Shown here: piece by piece, positions 26,347 to 35,293 of the stretch | How the letters are laid out: each line of letters opens with the position of its first letter | Position numbering within the stretch: the first letter of the stretch is position 1 | DNA from: Pedobacter africanus | GTDB taxonomy: Bacteria > Bacteroidota > Bacteroidia > Sphingobacteriales > Sphingobacteriaceae | Reading direction: 5' to 3' | Assembly (NCBI RefSeq): GCF_900176535.1 | Contig: NZ_FWXT01000002.1 | Coordinates: 248,001 to 312,000, forward strand | Length of the DNA stretch: 64,000 nucleotides | The notes under the pieces: generated by a model | Databases searched by the model: none | Seen by the model: only the letters and a program-made list of their open reading frames with translations | Told to the model about the DNA's origin: nothing | Position numbers and translations under genes: made by a program

Positions 26347-28554
26347 TTAAGAATAGATGTGAATGGTGATTGAGCTGTTGCCGGGGATGAGGTATTCCAG
26401 GTTACCATTTGCTACTGTAGTGGCCTTCAGAGGTTCCTTTTTTCCTTTAATGTATATCTGAAATTCAGGGATTTTCTTTGAAGCTGTTTTTACCAGCATC
26501 ATCCGGCAGCTGATCCGCTCATCTCCAAGGATCTTAAAGCTGATATTTTTTCCCTTCCTGGCCTTAAATCCTGAAGTGGGGTAGTCGGTGTAAATCATGA
26601 ACGGCAGCCCTGGTATCTGCAGGTAATGCCGTGGCAAAATTCCAAAGGCATTGCCTGCGCCATAAACTTCCTGGCCTACTGTGCCCGATTTCAGCCATCC
26701 ATCCTGCAGGTCTTCCAGCGCAATCCAGATTTTGGGATCGACTTCTCCTATCTTTGGTTTCTCTTCGAGCATCTTGGCTGGCAGCATGGTAGGGTAATAG
26801 TAAACCGCACGGTCTACCAAATAGCGGATATATTCGGCAATGAGCAGTTTTACCGAAGGGAGAATATCTACGTCTTCAGCATGCTTCAGGTAATCGTGAA
26901 AAGCGCAAAAGACCTCCTGTTCTTCATAAACAGCGGTATAAGGGGCATCGTTGAGCGGATAAAGAGAAAAGAATTTAGGAAAATGTTTTCCGTACCCATA
27001 ATTGCAGTCCCAGAGCTGCACGTTGCGGAATATTGATGCCAGGCACATATAGCTCAGCTCCAGGTACAATTCATTTTTAGTGATTTTATACAGCCGTAGT
27101 AGTGCTCCTGAAGAGAATGCGGTATTATTGGCCTGATAGAAGATTTCAAAGCCCAGGCCCTGCAGGGTTTTTGCAGCTTTCCCGGCTTCGTTTAAATAAC
27201 GCTGTTCACCTGTCAGTTCCCAGGCCTGCAGCATCACATGGGCATAAATACCGGCTACATCTTTTTCTCCGCCTTTTCCCTCCGCGGTTTCTGCTTTAAT
27301 CACTTCCAGGGTATCCATTTTGTAAAACACAGGCCATTGGTATTCAAAATGGTGTGCTACCCTGATCGCAAAATCAAGAGAGTCCAGGAAAAGCTTTTTT
27401 GCGGTACGATCTCCCTTTAACGCTAGCCTGGAGAGGTTAAGCAAAGGATGATGCAGGTACCACGAATCCATCACCTTCGGTACTTTTTGTTCTTCTTCGC
27501 CTTTGAGTTTATCTTCTGCTGCCGGCAGCCAGCGCATGATGGTACCCAGTTTTTTGTCATAGAAAGCGGGAAGTCCTGCTTTGATCGTTTTCATCACTTC
27601 CAGCTCTTTCTTGCTCCACTCTACATAATCCAGCAGGGGAAGTAAAACGGCAAGCTGTACCATGATTTCAGGCGGAGTTTCGTAGTCACTCACGTAAGCA
27701 TTGAAATATTTGTGTCCTGCTACCTGCGACCAGCAGCCCGGACTGTCGATCAGGTCTTTGAGACCGTTGTCCAGTATGTTGGGCCAGTGTTTATACTCAG
27801 TGCCAGGTTTAGGGAGCAGCAGGTAAATCCTGGCAAGTAAGTCGAGATATTGTTTGATCATGTCTGGCTCTTTGTCGACTGGATCTTCGCTGAAAGCGAT
27901 AAAAGCATCGGAAAGTATGACTTCTTTCCCAGCTTTCAGTGGTTCTTTTGAAGGAGGCAGAGAGAATCCGAGTTCCGGCCATTGCCCGCCCACGGTATCA
28001 CCTAAGGATGTCTTAGTTTGTTCAGCATAGCCCGATAATGCGGTCAAATTTTGCAGGTAAAGGATCGTGGCAGATTTTGGCCGGGTCTCAGTCAGGTAAA
28101 GGAATCCTGTGCGGGTTCCAAACTGGCTCGCATGAATCTTACCTTCAGTTTGTTCAGGATTGTTGTTTTTTCCGTTAAACAAAATGTCTTTTGGCCAGCT
28201 GGGCATCATCAGGTCTTTAACCGGGATCAAACTGGTAGTATAACGTAGTACGGGTGATTTTTCACGCTGATCAATGCTGATACTTAGGTATTGCTTACCT
28301 ATAGCAGATTTTAGTTCAAGTTCTATGCCTTCAGGATGTTGTTTTGATCTGGTGACCTCCATGTCAGCTCCCGGACTGTAAGCCGCGCGAAAACTAACGC
28401 GTCCACCCGCAGGCAATTCGGCCTGAACCCAGATCGAATCCGAGATAGCTACCACTTTAAAATGGAAATGAGCGGAGGGCTGTTCATAGATAGCCGCAGG
28501 GTTTTCAGAGAGTTCCGCGCTTGCGGTTACAGCCCATGGTGATAGTGCATGCAT
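26347..28554 (-). CDS. large hypothetical protein, alpha/alpha-toroid glycosidase-like
   Basis: A 735-residue protein without a clear signal peptide. The amino third is rich in beta strands (AIYEQPSAHFHFKVVAISDS). Residues about 230-620 consist of repeated helix pairs with many tryptophans and tyrosines (HVMLQAWELTGEQRYLNEAG, ALLRLYKITKNELYLELSYM), like the six-hairpin toroids of several glycosidase and lyase families. The last 90 residues return to beta structure. No catalytic motif or family name could be assigned. It is not part of an evident operon and is flanked downstream by an eroded repeat. Confidence 0.55.
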   Translation of the reverse strand: MHALSPWAVTASAELSENPAAIYEQPSAHFHFKVVAISDSIWVQAELPAGGRVSFRAAYSPGADMEVTRSKQHPEGIELELKSAIGKQYLSISIDQREKSPVLRYTTSLIPVKDLMMPSWPKDILFNGKNNNPEQTEGKIHASQFGTRTGFLYLTETRPKSATILYLQNLTALSGYAEQTKTSLGDTVGGQWPELGFSLPPSKEPLKAGKEVILSDAFIAFSEDPVDKEPDMIKQYLDLLARIYLLLPKPGTEYKHWPNILDNGLKDLIDSPGCWSQVAGHKYFNAYVSDYETPPEIMVQLAVLLPLLDYVEWSKKELEVMKTIKAGLPAFYDKKLGTIMRWLPAAEDKLKGEEEQKVPKVMDSWYLHHPLLNLSRLALKGDRTAKKLFLDSLDFAIRVAHHFEYQWPVFYKMDTLEVIKAETAEGKGGEKDVAGIYAHVMLQAWELTGEQRYLNEAGKAAKTLQGLGFEIFYQANNTAFSSGALLRLYKITKNELYLELSYMCLASIFRNVQLWDCNYGYGKHFPKFFSLYPLNDAPYTAVYEEQEVFCAFHDYLKHAEDVDILPSVKLLIAEYIRYLVDRAVYYYPTMLPAKMLEEKPKIGEVDPKIWIALEDLQDGWLKSGTVGQEVYGAGNAFGILPRHYLQIPGLPFMIYTDYPTSGFKARKGKNISFKILGDERISCRMMLVKTASKKIPEFQIYIKGKKEPLKATTVANGNLEYLIPGNSSITIHIYS

Positions 28555-28600
28555 AGTAAGCTATTTTAAATTTGGGAAAAAAAATAAATAACTATAACGG

Positions 28601-28904
28601 CTACAAGTCCCAGTATTTGAATGAATTCCATTGAATGGTTTTATGTTAGGTTTACTAATACAGGGATTCCGGAATCAAATGCCCCTTGTGGCGGCGCCTT
28701 TGCGCCGGTTTGTGTTGTAGTTGCCATAATTTTTAGTTTTTCGTTAGATTAATGTTCTTGAGTAGTGTCGTATCATAATCAACTAAAGGAAAATAACCGT
28801 CAGTATTAAAATTTGTTTAAACTCTTTTAAAAAGGATAATTTTTGCTTAGAAACGGTAGCTGGAGCGCTATCCTAAGGTATTTAATCAACATTGGATAAA
28901 GGGT
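28601..28904 (+). repeat. deleted copy of the SemiSWEET/DUF892 region (full copy 42803-43659)
   Basis: These bases follow 42803-43659 closely at both ends but lack about 555 bp that correspond to 42891-43445. On the minus strand the DUF892 start survives (MATTTQTGAKAPP) and is joined directly to the sequence that follows the DUF892 stop in the other copy. A SemiSWEET start is also present (MEFIQILGLVA) and breaks off immediately. The upstream promoter region of DUF892 is well preserved. The remaining bases of this 435-bp gap hold nothing else recognisable. Confidence 0.9.
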
Positions 28905-28989
28905 ATGAGGGCATCTTAGAGTGTATTTTGCTATCTTTTGTTTTATTAATTCAACTAATTATGAACCATTGCCAGGGGGTTGATGTTTT

Positions 28990-29580
28990 ATGATTTCAAT
29001 TGATGGAACTAAAATGAACAACACGCTCACAAGGATCTGGAAGGGAAAACAAAGCCTTGAAATGTTTTACCTGGAAGAATATCAGTCGCAAACAATAGCA
29101 GGAGGGATAGTATGTGGTTCAGCAAATGATCGCAATGCTGCAGTGAAATACCAGGTTACCCTGGACAATCGCTGGAGAATCAAGACGCTGAAAATTTACC
29201 AGCTAACCAAACCATACAAATTTCTTATACTATCTGCGGATTATTATAAAAGGTGGTTTGACATTAACAACAGGCATTTACCCGAATTGGATGGTTGCGT
29301 GGATATTGATATTTCGGTTACACCTTTTACCAATAGCTTACCTATAAACCGATTGGGCGAGGAGCTTAACGAAACACAAAGCCTGAAGGTTGTGTATATT
29401 AAGGTACCAGAGTTTTCTGTTTTGCCCGTACTGCAGCGCTATACAAGGATTGCTGAGCGGAGTTACTGTTATGAAAATGAGCACACAGGTTTCAGATCAG
29501 ACCTGATGGTAGATGAACAAGGCCTGGTTGTTACTTACCCGGAGCTTTTTGAACGGATTTATCCGGATGCTGCAAACTGA
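28990..29580 (+). CDS. putative glycolipid-binding protein (PF06475)
   Basis: A 196-residue protein matching the family in order: WKGKQSLEMFYLEE at the start, YQVTLDNRWRIKTLKI, then LPELDGCVDIDISVTPFTNS with the following LPINRL, then YIKVPEFSVLPVLQRYT, and a final LMVDEQGLVVTYPELFERI. The fold is a beta-barrel related to the LolA-like proteins. The name rests on structure, not on a tested activity. An upstream ATG pair near 28990 and 29023 leaves the exact start open. Confidence 0.8.
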   Translation: MISIDGTKMNNTLTRIWKGKQSLEMFYLEEYQSQTIAGGIVCGSANDRNAAVKYQVTLDNRWRIKTLKIYQLTKPYKFLILSADYYKRWFDINNRHLPELDGCVDIDISVTPFTNSLPINRLGEELNETQSLKVVYIKVPEFSVLPVLQRYTRIAERSYCYENEHTGFRSDLMVDEQGLVVTYPELFERIYPDAAN

Positions 29581-29673
29581 TACCCCTCAGTATGGGGAAA
29601 TTGGCCATGACGAGTATATTTTACTGCAGCCTTTAAAAAGAGGTTTGGCTGTTTGCCCAGCAAGATTGCTTAA

Positions 29674-29856
29674 CCGCCTAGGGTAAGACTCAATAAAGTT
29701 ATTGACCGTGGAGAACTCGATAAAATTATTGAACGGTCAGCTACACATTACTCCAGCAAAGACAATTATCAAAAGGACCAGGAGCGTTATAGCGGTCATC
29801 ATTCCAAACCTTATCATAAAAAGAAATCCTTTCTGGGCGATATTTTTTATTTTTAA
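29674..29856 (+). pseudogene. zf-TFIIB-type zinc-ribbon protein remnant
   Basis: From 29689 the frame reads LNKVIDRGELDKIIERSA, continues through a tyrosine/lysine-rich stretch, and ends KKKSFLGDIFYF before the stop at 29854-29856. Small Bacteroidota TFIIB-type zinc-ribbon proteins end this way, with the DRGELDKIIERS segment directly after their second CPxC knuckle. Here both cysteine knuckles are missing and an in-frame stop lies at 29671-29673, so only the C-terminal half is left. Confidence 0.6.
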
Positions 29857-29885
29857 CTTTGCTTAACTTAATATAGGGGAGCGGA

Positions 29886-30425
29886 ATGGAAAATGATATA
29901 GAAGCATTGATGTATCCGATCGGCCGTTTTGTGCCGGCAACACAATACAGCCCGGATAACCTGGCTTCCTGGATTGGCGGTATATGGTCGGCACCACTTT
30001 TATACGATTATTGTATTCAGAACCTGGATGAAGCACAGCTCAACACTCCTTACAGGACAGGCGGCTGGAATATTGTGCAGTTAGTGCACCATGTTGCTGA
30101 TAGCCACATGAATGCTTACATCAGGCTAAAGCTGGCACTTACCGAAGATCAGCCTGCCATCAGCCCGTATAATGAGAACCTCTGGGCCGAATTGCCGGAT
30201 GTAAAACTAGTGCCGCTAAATGTTTCGGTAACATTGCTGCATGCACTGCACATGAGGTGGGCAACACTGCTCGAAAATTTGAGTGAAGAGGATTGGAAGA
30301 AGACCTATTATCACCCTGGAAATAAAGAATATATGCCAGTCTGGCAAATGACCAATCAGTACAACTGGCATGGAACACATCATGCTGAGCAGATCATTTC
30401 ATTGCGGAAAAGGATGGGCTGGTGA
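29886..30425 (+). CDS. DinB/YfiT-family putative metal-dependent hydrolase
   Basis: A 179-residue four-helix-bundle protein. It has the YfiT-type opening YPIGRFVPATQYSPDNLASW, the metal ligand helix GGWNIVQLVHHVADSHMNAY and the C-terminal YNWHGTHHAEQIISLRKRMGW block, cited here as WHGTHHAEQI. The three histidines (in LVHHVADSH and HGTHHAEQ) match the nickel/zinc site. YfiT-like proteins include bacillithiol transferases. The substrate in this organism is unknown. Confidence 0.87.
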   Translation: MENDIEALMYPIGRFVPATQYSPDNLASWIGGIWSAPLLYDYCIQNLDEAQLNTPYRTGGWNIVQLVHHVADSHMNAYIRLKLALTEDQPAISPYNENLWAELPDVKLVPLNVSVTLLHALHMRWATLLENLSEEDWKKTYYHPGNKEYMPVWQMTNQYNWHGTHHAEQIISLRKRMGW

Positions 30426-30426
30426 G

Positions 30427-30459
30427 TTTGAAGGTAATCTCGTCTTAACCGTATATTTG
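30427..30459 (+). promoter_or_regulatory. Bacteroidota-type promoter for the GNAT gene
   Basis: A TTTG element at 30427-30430 and a TATATTTG element at 30452-30459 fit the -33 TTTG / -7 TAnnTTTG consensus. The -7 box ends 4 bp before the ATG at 30464, so transcription would start almost at the start codon and the mRNA would be nearly leaderless. Confidence 0.5.
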
Positions 30460-30463
30460 CGAT

Positions 30464-31171
30464 ATGAATGTTATTTTAGATAATCCAATATGGTTTGCAT
30501 TGAATTCGGTAAATGCCCATTTGGGAAGTGGCAATGATAACGTAAAATTATTTGATGCTGCTGTAGCACCTTTTGCAGGGCTCAGCGTGTATGCACCTGG
30601 GAATTTTAAACAGTTATTTGATCTGGTAAGTCCGGACCAGGTTGTGGTATTATTTTATCCTGAGGCAGATCTTGATCCTGCTCCATTTAATGTGGTAGTA
30701 AAGGTGCCGGGCTATCAGATGGTTTTTGAGGGGAAAGAACCGGAGGCTATATCGGGAGAAGAATTGGTGCGTTTAACAGAAAAGGATCTGGAGGAAATGC
30801 TGGCTTTAACCAAGTTGGCGCAGCCCGGACCATTTGCCGGCAGAACGATTGACTTTGGCGGGTACCTGGGGATTTTTCAAGACCAAAAGCTAATAGCTAT
30901 GGGCGGCCAGCGGTTACAAACACAGGGTTTTACAGAGATCAGCGCCATATGTACACATCCGGACAGTGCCGGTAAAGGATTTGCCGGAAAGGTGCTCAAT
31001 GAACTGGTCAGGAATATCATTGCCAGCGGTAATGTTCCTTATTTGCATGTGAGGGCAGATAATGCCAGGGCTATAAAGTTATATCAGTACCTGGGGTTTG
31101 TTATTCGTACGGAGATGTATTTTCACGTCATAAAAAAAGGAATTGCTCCTATCAATAATTCGTATAGGTAA
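30464..31171 (+). CDS. GNAT-family N-acetyltransferase (FR47-like)
   Basis: A 235-residue protein. The C-terminal 110 residues form the acetyl-CoA-binding GNAT core: LIAMGGQRLQTQGFTEISAI, CTHPDSAGKGFAGKVLNELV with the pyrophosphate-binding loop, and HVRADNARAIKLYQYLGFVI. The amino half is the variable part seen in FR47-like members. The acetyl acceptor is unknown. It is a single gene with its own promoter. Confidence 0.88.
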   Translation: MNVILDNPIWFALNSVNAHLGSGNDNVKLFDAAVAPFAGLSVYAPGNFKQLFDLVSPDQVVVLFYPEADLDPAPFNVVVKVPGYQMVFEGKEPEAISGEELVRLTEKDLEEMLALTKLAQPGPFAGRTIDFGGYLGIFQDQKLIAMGGQRLQTQGFTEISAICTHPDSAGKGFAGKVLNELVRNIIASGNVPYLHVRADNARAIKLYQYLGFVIRTEMYFHVIKKGIAPINNSYR

Positions 31172-31271
31172 CAAAAATAGCCGTCCAAAAGCACAGCCAT
31201 CTTCCTGATTGGTTTTTAAATCTTAATAGATGAAGGAGTATTTTCCCCCTTTCAAATGTTTAAACGGATAA
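31163..31271 (+). repeat. relic matching the small-gene region at 49635-49794
   Basis: Two blocks are shared exactly with the 47-residue-protein gene region: 31163-31186 equals 49635-49658, and 31250-31271 equals 49773-49794. They are 63 bp apart here and 114 bp apart there, and the sequence between them differs, so this is an eroded, shortened copy. The gap from 31272 to 31528 holds no gene or structure that I can recognise. Confidence 0.8.
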
Positions 31272-31528
31272 GGGTGCTTGGCGCAAATAATTTTCACTAT
31301 CTTAATTTACTTTTAACATTCATTAACCCTTTGATGTCCGATTCTACAATAGTTAGAAATGGAAAATCCAGATTAGAAGGCAAAATTAACCCATTTCTTT
31401 AAGCCTGTTAAAACTCCTGAAGAATTTAAGGGTAAAATATGGGGTATGTTAATTGCTAAATGTCTAGTTCTGGAATAGCTTTACATACTGATAAGCTCAA
31501 CATCATTGAACCTCCTGTTTTAACCCTG

Positions 31529-31604
31529 GAACAGAAAAAATTGGCCCTTACAAAAAATATTTTCATTTTCTTTTGACATTAGGCTATCGGGCGTCGTTTT
31601 CATA
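31529..31604 (+). promoter_or_regulatory. shared ECF promoter element upstream of SusC (copy 1 of 2)
   Basis: This stretch is almost identical to 40443-40519, ahead of the FecR gene. Thirty bases at 31550-31579 match without a mismatch. The part that looks like a sigma site is TTGAC at 31573 and GTCGTTTTC at 31593, 20 bp apart in both copies. The SusC start follows about 40 bp later. The sigma factor at 39865 is the obvious candidate to read it. Confidence 0.7.
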
Positions 31605-31641
31605 CCAGTATTAAACCAAACAAACCAACTTGAGTAAAATT

Positions 31642-34600
31642 ATGATTTTAATTAACTGCGGCAGGTGGTTACCTGCCCCGCAAACCTGGAAAGTTCTGAA
31701 ATTGACTTTTGGGCTTCTAATAATTGCGTTTTTACAAGTAAACGCACAGGGAGTAACCCAGAATACTGTCACGTACTCCGGTAAAATGGTAAAGCTAGAA
31801 ACGGTTTTTAAAGAAATTAAGAAACAGTCGGGGTTTTCCTTTTTCTACAATTTGAGCGACCTGGAAAAAGCTGTTCCCGTTTCGGTTGATTTAAAGAAGG
31901 CCTCTTTAGAGGAGGCTTTAAAGATACTGTTAAAGGATCAACCTTTAACCTTTAGCATTAATGGCAAGACCGTGTTTATAAAGGAAAAGCCCAAAGAAAC
32001 CGGAGCAATTAGCCCTCCCTTTCATATAGACACCAAAGGGCGCATAGTTAACGAAGCAGGTGAGCCTGTTTTGGCTAGCGTTGTTGTAAAAGGCACGAAA
32101 AAAGGAGCTCCCACCAACAAGGACGGCTATTTTACATTAAAAGGAGTAGACGATAACGCTACGTTGGTAGTCACAGCAGGCAATATTGAAACTTTGGAGA
32201 TCAAAGTTAATGGTCAAAAAGATTTAGCAATTGTGGGGGTGAAGTCGAAAATTAAAAGTCTGGATGAGGTAGAAGTAACTGTCGTTTCTACAGGGTACCA
32301 GGAACTCATTAAGGACCGGACCGGGGGATCTGCAACTACCATAAAAAATGTTGATAAGACTCCTTTCATGGATGTTACGGCAATGCTTGCAGGCAAGATT
32401 GCCGGCTTGGACGCTATAACAGCAAACGGTGCGCCAGGAGCCGTTTCCAATATCCGTATCAGGGGTAGTAATTCTATTTCAGGGAACCTGGAGCCTTTAT
32501 GGGTTGTTGACGGCTTGCCCTTACAAAGCGGGGTGATGTCCATCAAGGGGATCAATTCAGGCAATATACAGCAATCCATATTGGATCATGGCATAGGTGC
32601 ATTAGCCCCTTCAGATATTGAATCCATAACCGTTCTTCGTGATGCCGCATCAACTGCTATTTATGGTTCACGCGCGGCAAACGGTGTTATTGTCATCAAA
32701 ACGAAATCTGGAAACTCAGGAAAAATAACGGTTAATTACCAGGGTAATTTTGCAGTGAGCTCGGCTCCCAGGATGAAAACCTTTGATTTTATGAATGCCC
32801 AGCAGAAGGTAGATCATGAATTAGATTTGGCAGAGGAGTTTAATCTTTCAGTTGAATTGGGCCAGCCAGCATGGTTAAGGAGTGACTGGCAAAAAGGGCT
32901 TATTTCTACAGACGAATACAATACCAGGATACAGGAACTAAAAAAAGTGAACACAAACTGGTTTGATGAAATTTACAGGACCGGTCTTAATCAGAATCAC
33001 AATATCTCATTGAGAGGTGGAACTGATAAATTATCGTTTTATGGTTCACTGGGACTAACAGACCAAAAAGGAGCGTTAATTTTAAATCAATACAATCAGT
33101 ACAACATATCGTCAAAAATAGGTTATCGTCCACATAAAAATATTTCAGTAAACCTTACTATCAGGGGTTCCTACAGGGAATCAAAAAACAACGCATCTGA
33201 AGTCGATCCGTTAAAATATGCCGTGTTTGCCAATCCCTATGAAAGAGCATATAATGAAAATGGCGCTTATGCCTGGGATCAGACCTGGTTGTCATTGGAT
33301 AGAAGCCAGTTAAACTATAACACTAATAAATATAATACCTTTAATATTATCAGAGAGTTAAATGAAACCTATAAAAAAGATATCGCTTCTGATCTTAGCT
33401 CTCAGTTGGATTTGACATGGCGGATCACTCCGGAGCTTAAAGGGGAAGTATATGGAGGTTTTACCTATTCTACCCTGAATAGCGAAGAAGGAGCTTCTCC
33501 GGGCACTTATGCTTCATATATAAATTTTCCTTTCGCCACCGCTTTTGCCCCACCTTATGAAGTGCCAGCCCAATATAATAATGGTTATCTGAAATCGGGG
33601 TTCGGCCGTTCTCCCGCTTATTCATTAAGAACCGGCTTTGACTATAAAAAAGAGATCAGGAATCTCCATTTCCTGGATGTTTACCTAGGGGCCGAAATTA
33701 CTGACAAAAGGAACTGGAACTCTTCGTTTAAGTTACCTATGTATGACTATAATAATAACCTCGGAGGATTTCCGGATTTTCCCTGGAACCCATTGCTAAA
33801 TTCCGCATTGACGCAAAACATTGGCGCACTTTCCAGCTACCTGTATGGCGGGCAGGATCGCACAGCCAGTCTTTTCGGCGCTTTCTCGTATACATTTGAC
33901 AACAGGTATGTATTGAATGCAAACTTACGTTTTGATGGAAGTTCTACCATCGATCCCCAAAACAGGTTTGTACCATTATGGTCCATAAGCGGTAGATGGA
34001 ACCTTCATAACGAAAAATTTATAAAAAAGTGGTTTCCGGATTTCATCTCTGAATTTGCTATTCGCGGAGTATATGGTTACACCGGGAACATCAATAAAGC
34101 CGCATTGCCCTATGCCTACATAAGGTTAACCAACAGATCTTACGATAACGAATACCTGGCAGGCACAGTAAGCTACCCTAATCCAAGTATCAAGTGGGAG
34201 AAAAAACAGGAACGGTCCATAGGTCTTGATTTTTCTTTCTTCCGTAATAAAGTAGGGGGTATGTTCAATTATTACAATAACGTTACACACGATGTACTCG
34301 GTGATGTTTATAACCTCCCTAACTCTTATGGGATTCCACACCTGGCGATGAATATGCATTCCATAAAAAATACAGGGCTGGAATTGAATTTAAATTTTCG
34401 TGTCCGGTTCAAAAAAGACTTATCGTGGATTGCTTCCTTTAATGCTGCCAAAAATACAAACCGGATCATAAGCGGCCCGTATGCCACCCCCTTGGATTGG
34501 AATGATCCATCTAATTCTACCCTTAACATATGGGGAGGTATCCCAAGCGCCACCAATATCCAGGGATATCCTCTGGGTACGGTATTCGGATACCGGTACG

Positions 34601-35292
34601 CTGGTGTAAACCCCTTAACCGGAAATGTAGAAGTGTTCCTGTCAGAGGAATCCCGGAATATGTACGCCAAAGTAAAGAATATATCTATTAACGAAGTTCC
34701 TGAAGCATGGAGCCTTAACGCAGATCCGGGAGGGTTCACCGATTACCGGACCCAATGGCTAAATCGTTCAATGGTGAAATTAGGCTCAGCCTCTCCCAGC
34801 TACACTGGAGGCTTTACATCTACATTAAGTTGGAAAAAATTGGAACTGCGCACGAGTTTTTCCTATGCTGTAGGACATCTGATCAGAAAATTTGATGAAA
34901 GAGATTTAGCAATTTCAAATAACTCCGGCCAGACAGCGGGAATATATACTTCGCGCCTGAACAGGCGCACGAATGTGTTTGATCGTTGGCGGATACCCGG
35001 AGATATCACAAATGTTCCTTCAATTAACGCCAATCAGGATGCATATACTTATTATTTAACCTCAGACAAATTCCAAAAAGGGGATTATCTGGATTTAAGA
35101 GAGCTAGCGCTTACCTACAATCTAAATAAATCTTTTATCCAAAGGCTTGGAGCGCAATCTGCACAGATCGGCATACAGGCACAAAACCTATTTGTGTGGA
35201 CTAAAGCCGAGGCCGTAGATGTCACAACAAGAACACCTTTTGGATATCCCAGAACGAAAATGTGTTTATTAAACCTGCAATTGTCATTTTAA
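31642..35292 (+). CDS. SusC/RagA-family TonB-dependent transporter with STN domain
   Basis: An outer-membrane receptor of about 1216 residues. The frame is open from a TTG at 31630. The ATG at 31642 (MILINCGRW) was preferred. A signal sequence ends near LQVNAQG, followed by an STN domain (about 43-113), a carboxypeptidase-regulatory-like domain (GRIVNEAGEPVLASVVVKGT), the plug with LAGKIAGLDAITANG, NLEPLWVVDGLPLQSG and LRDAASTAIYGSRAANG, and a long barrel. The STN domain implies signalling to the FecR protein at 40571. SusD follows after 1 bp. The substrate is unknown. The protease- and thioredoxin-like neighbours suggest peptide or protein material rather than glycan. Confidence 0.94.
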   Translation: MILINCGRWLPAPQTWKVLKLTFGLLIIAFLQVNAQGVTQNTVTYSGKMVKLETVFKEIKKQSGFSFFYNLSDLEKAVPVSVDLKKASLEEALKILLKDQPLTFSINGKTVFIKEKPKETGAISPPFHIDTKGRIVNEAGEPVLASVVVKGTKKGAPTNKDGYFTLKGVDDNATLVVTAGNIETLEIKVNGQKDLAIVGVKSKIKSLDEVEVTVVSTGYQELIKDRTGGSATTIKNVDKTPFMDVTAMLAGKIAGLDAITANGAPGAVSNIRIRGSNSISGNLEPLWVVDGLPLQSGVMSIKGINSGNIQQSILDHGIGALAPSDIESITVLRDAASTAIYGSRAANGVIVIKTKSGNSGKITVNYQGNFAVSSAPRMKTFDFMNAQQKVDHELDLAEEFNLSVELGQPAWLRSDWQKGLISTDEYNTRIQELKKVNTNWFDEIYRTGLNQNHNISLRGGTDKLSFYGSLGLTDQKGALILNQYNQYNISSKIGYRPHKNISVNLTIRGSYRESKNNASEVDPLKYAVFANPYERAYNENGAYAWDQTWLSLDRSQLNYNTNKYNTFNIIRELNETYKKDIASDLSSQLDLTWRITPELKGEVYGGFTYSTLNSEEGASPGTYASYINFPFATAFAPPYEVPAQYNNGYLKSGFGRSPAYSLRTGFDYKKEIRNLHFLDVYLGAEITDKRNWNSSFKLPMYDYNNNLGGFPDFPWNPLLNSALTQNIGALSSYLYGGQDRTASLFGAFSYTFDNRYVLNANLRFDGSSTIDPQNRFVPLWSISGRWNLHNEKFIKKWFPDFISEFAIRGVYGYTGNINKAALPYAYIRLTNRSYDNEYLAGTVSYPNPSIKWEKKQERSIGLDFSFFRNKVGGMFNYYNNVTHDVLGDVYNLPNSYGIPHLAMNMHSIKNTGLELNLNFRVRFKKDLSWIASFNAAKNTNRIISGPYATPLDWNDPSNSTLNIWGGIPSATNIQGYPLGTVFGYRYAGVNPLTGNVEVFLSEESRNMYAKVKNISINEVPEAWSLNADPGGFTDYRTQWLNRSMVKLGSASPSYTGGFTSTLSWKKLELRTSFSYAVGHLIRKFDERDLAISNNSGQTAGIYTSRLNRRTNVFDRWRIPGDITNVPSINANQDAYTYYLTSDKFQKGDYLDLRELALTYNLNKSFIQRLGAQSAQIGIQAQNLFVWTKAEAVDVTTRTPFGYPRTKMCLLNLQLSF

Positions 35293-35293
35293 T

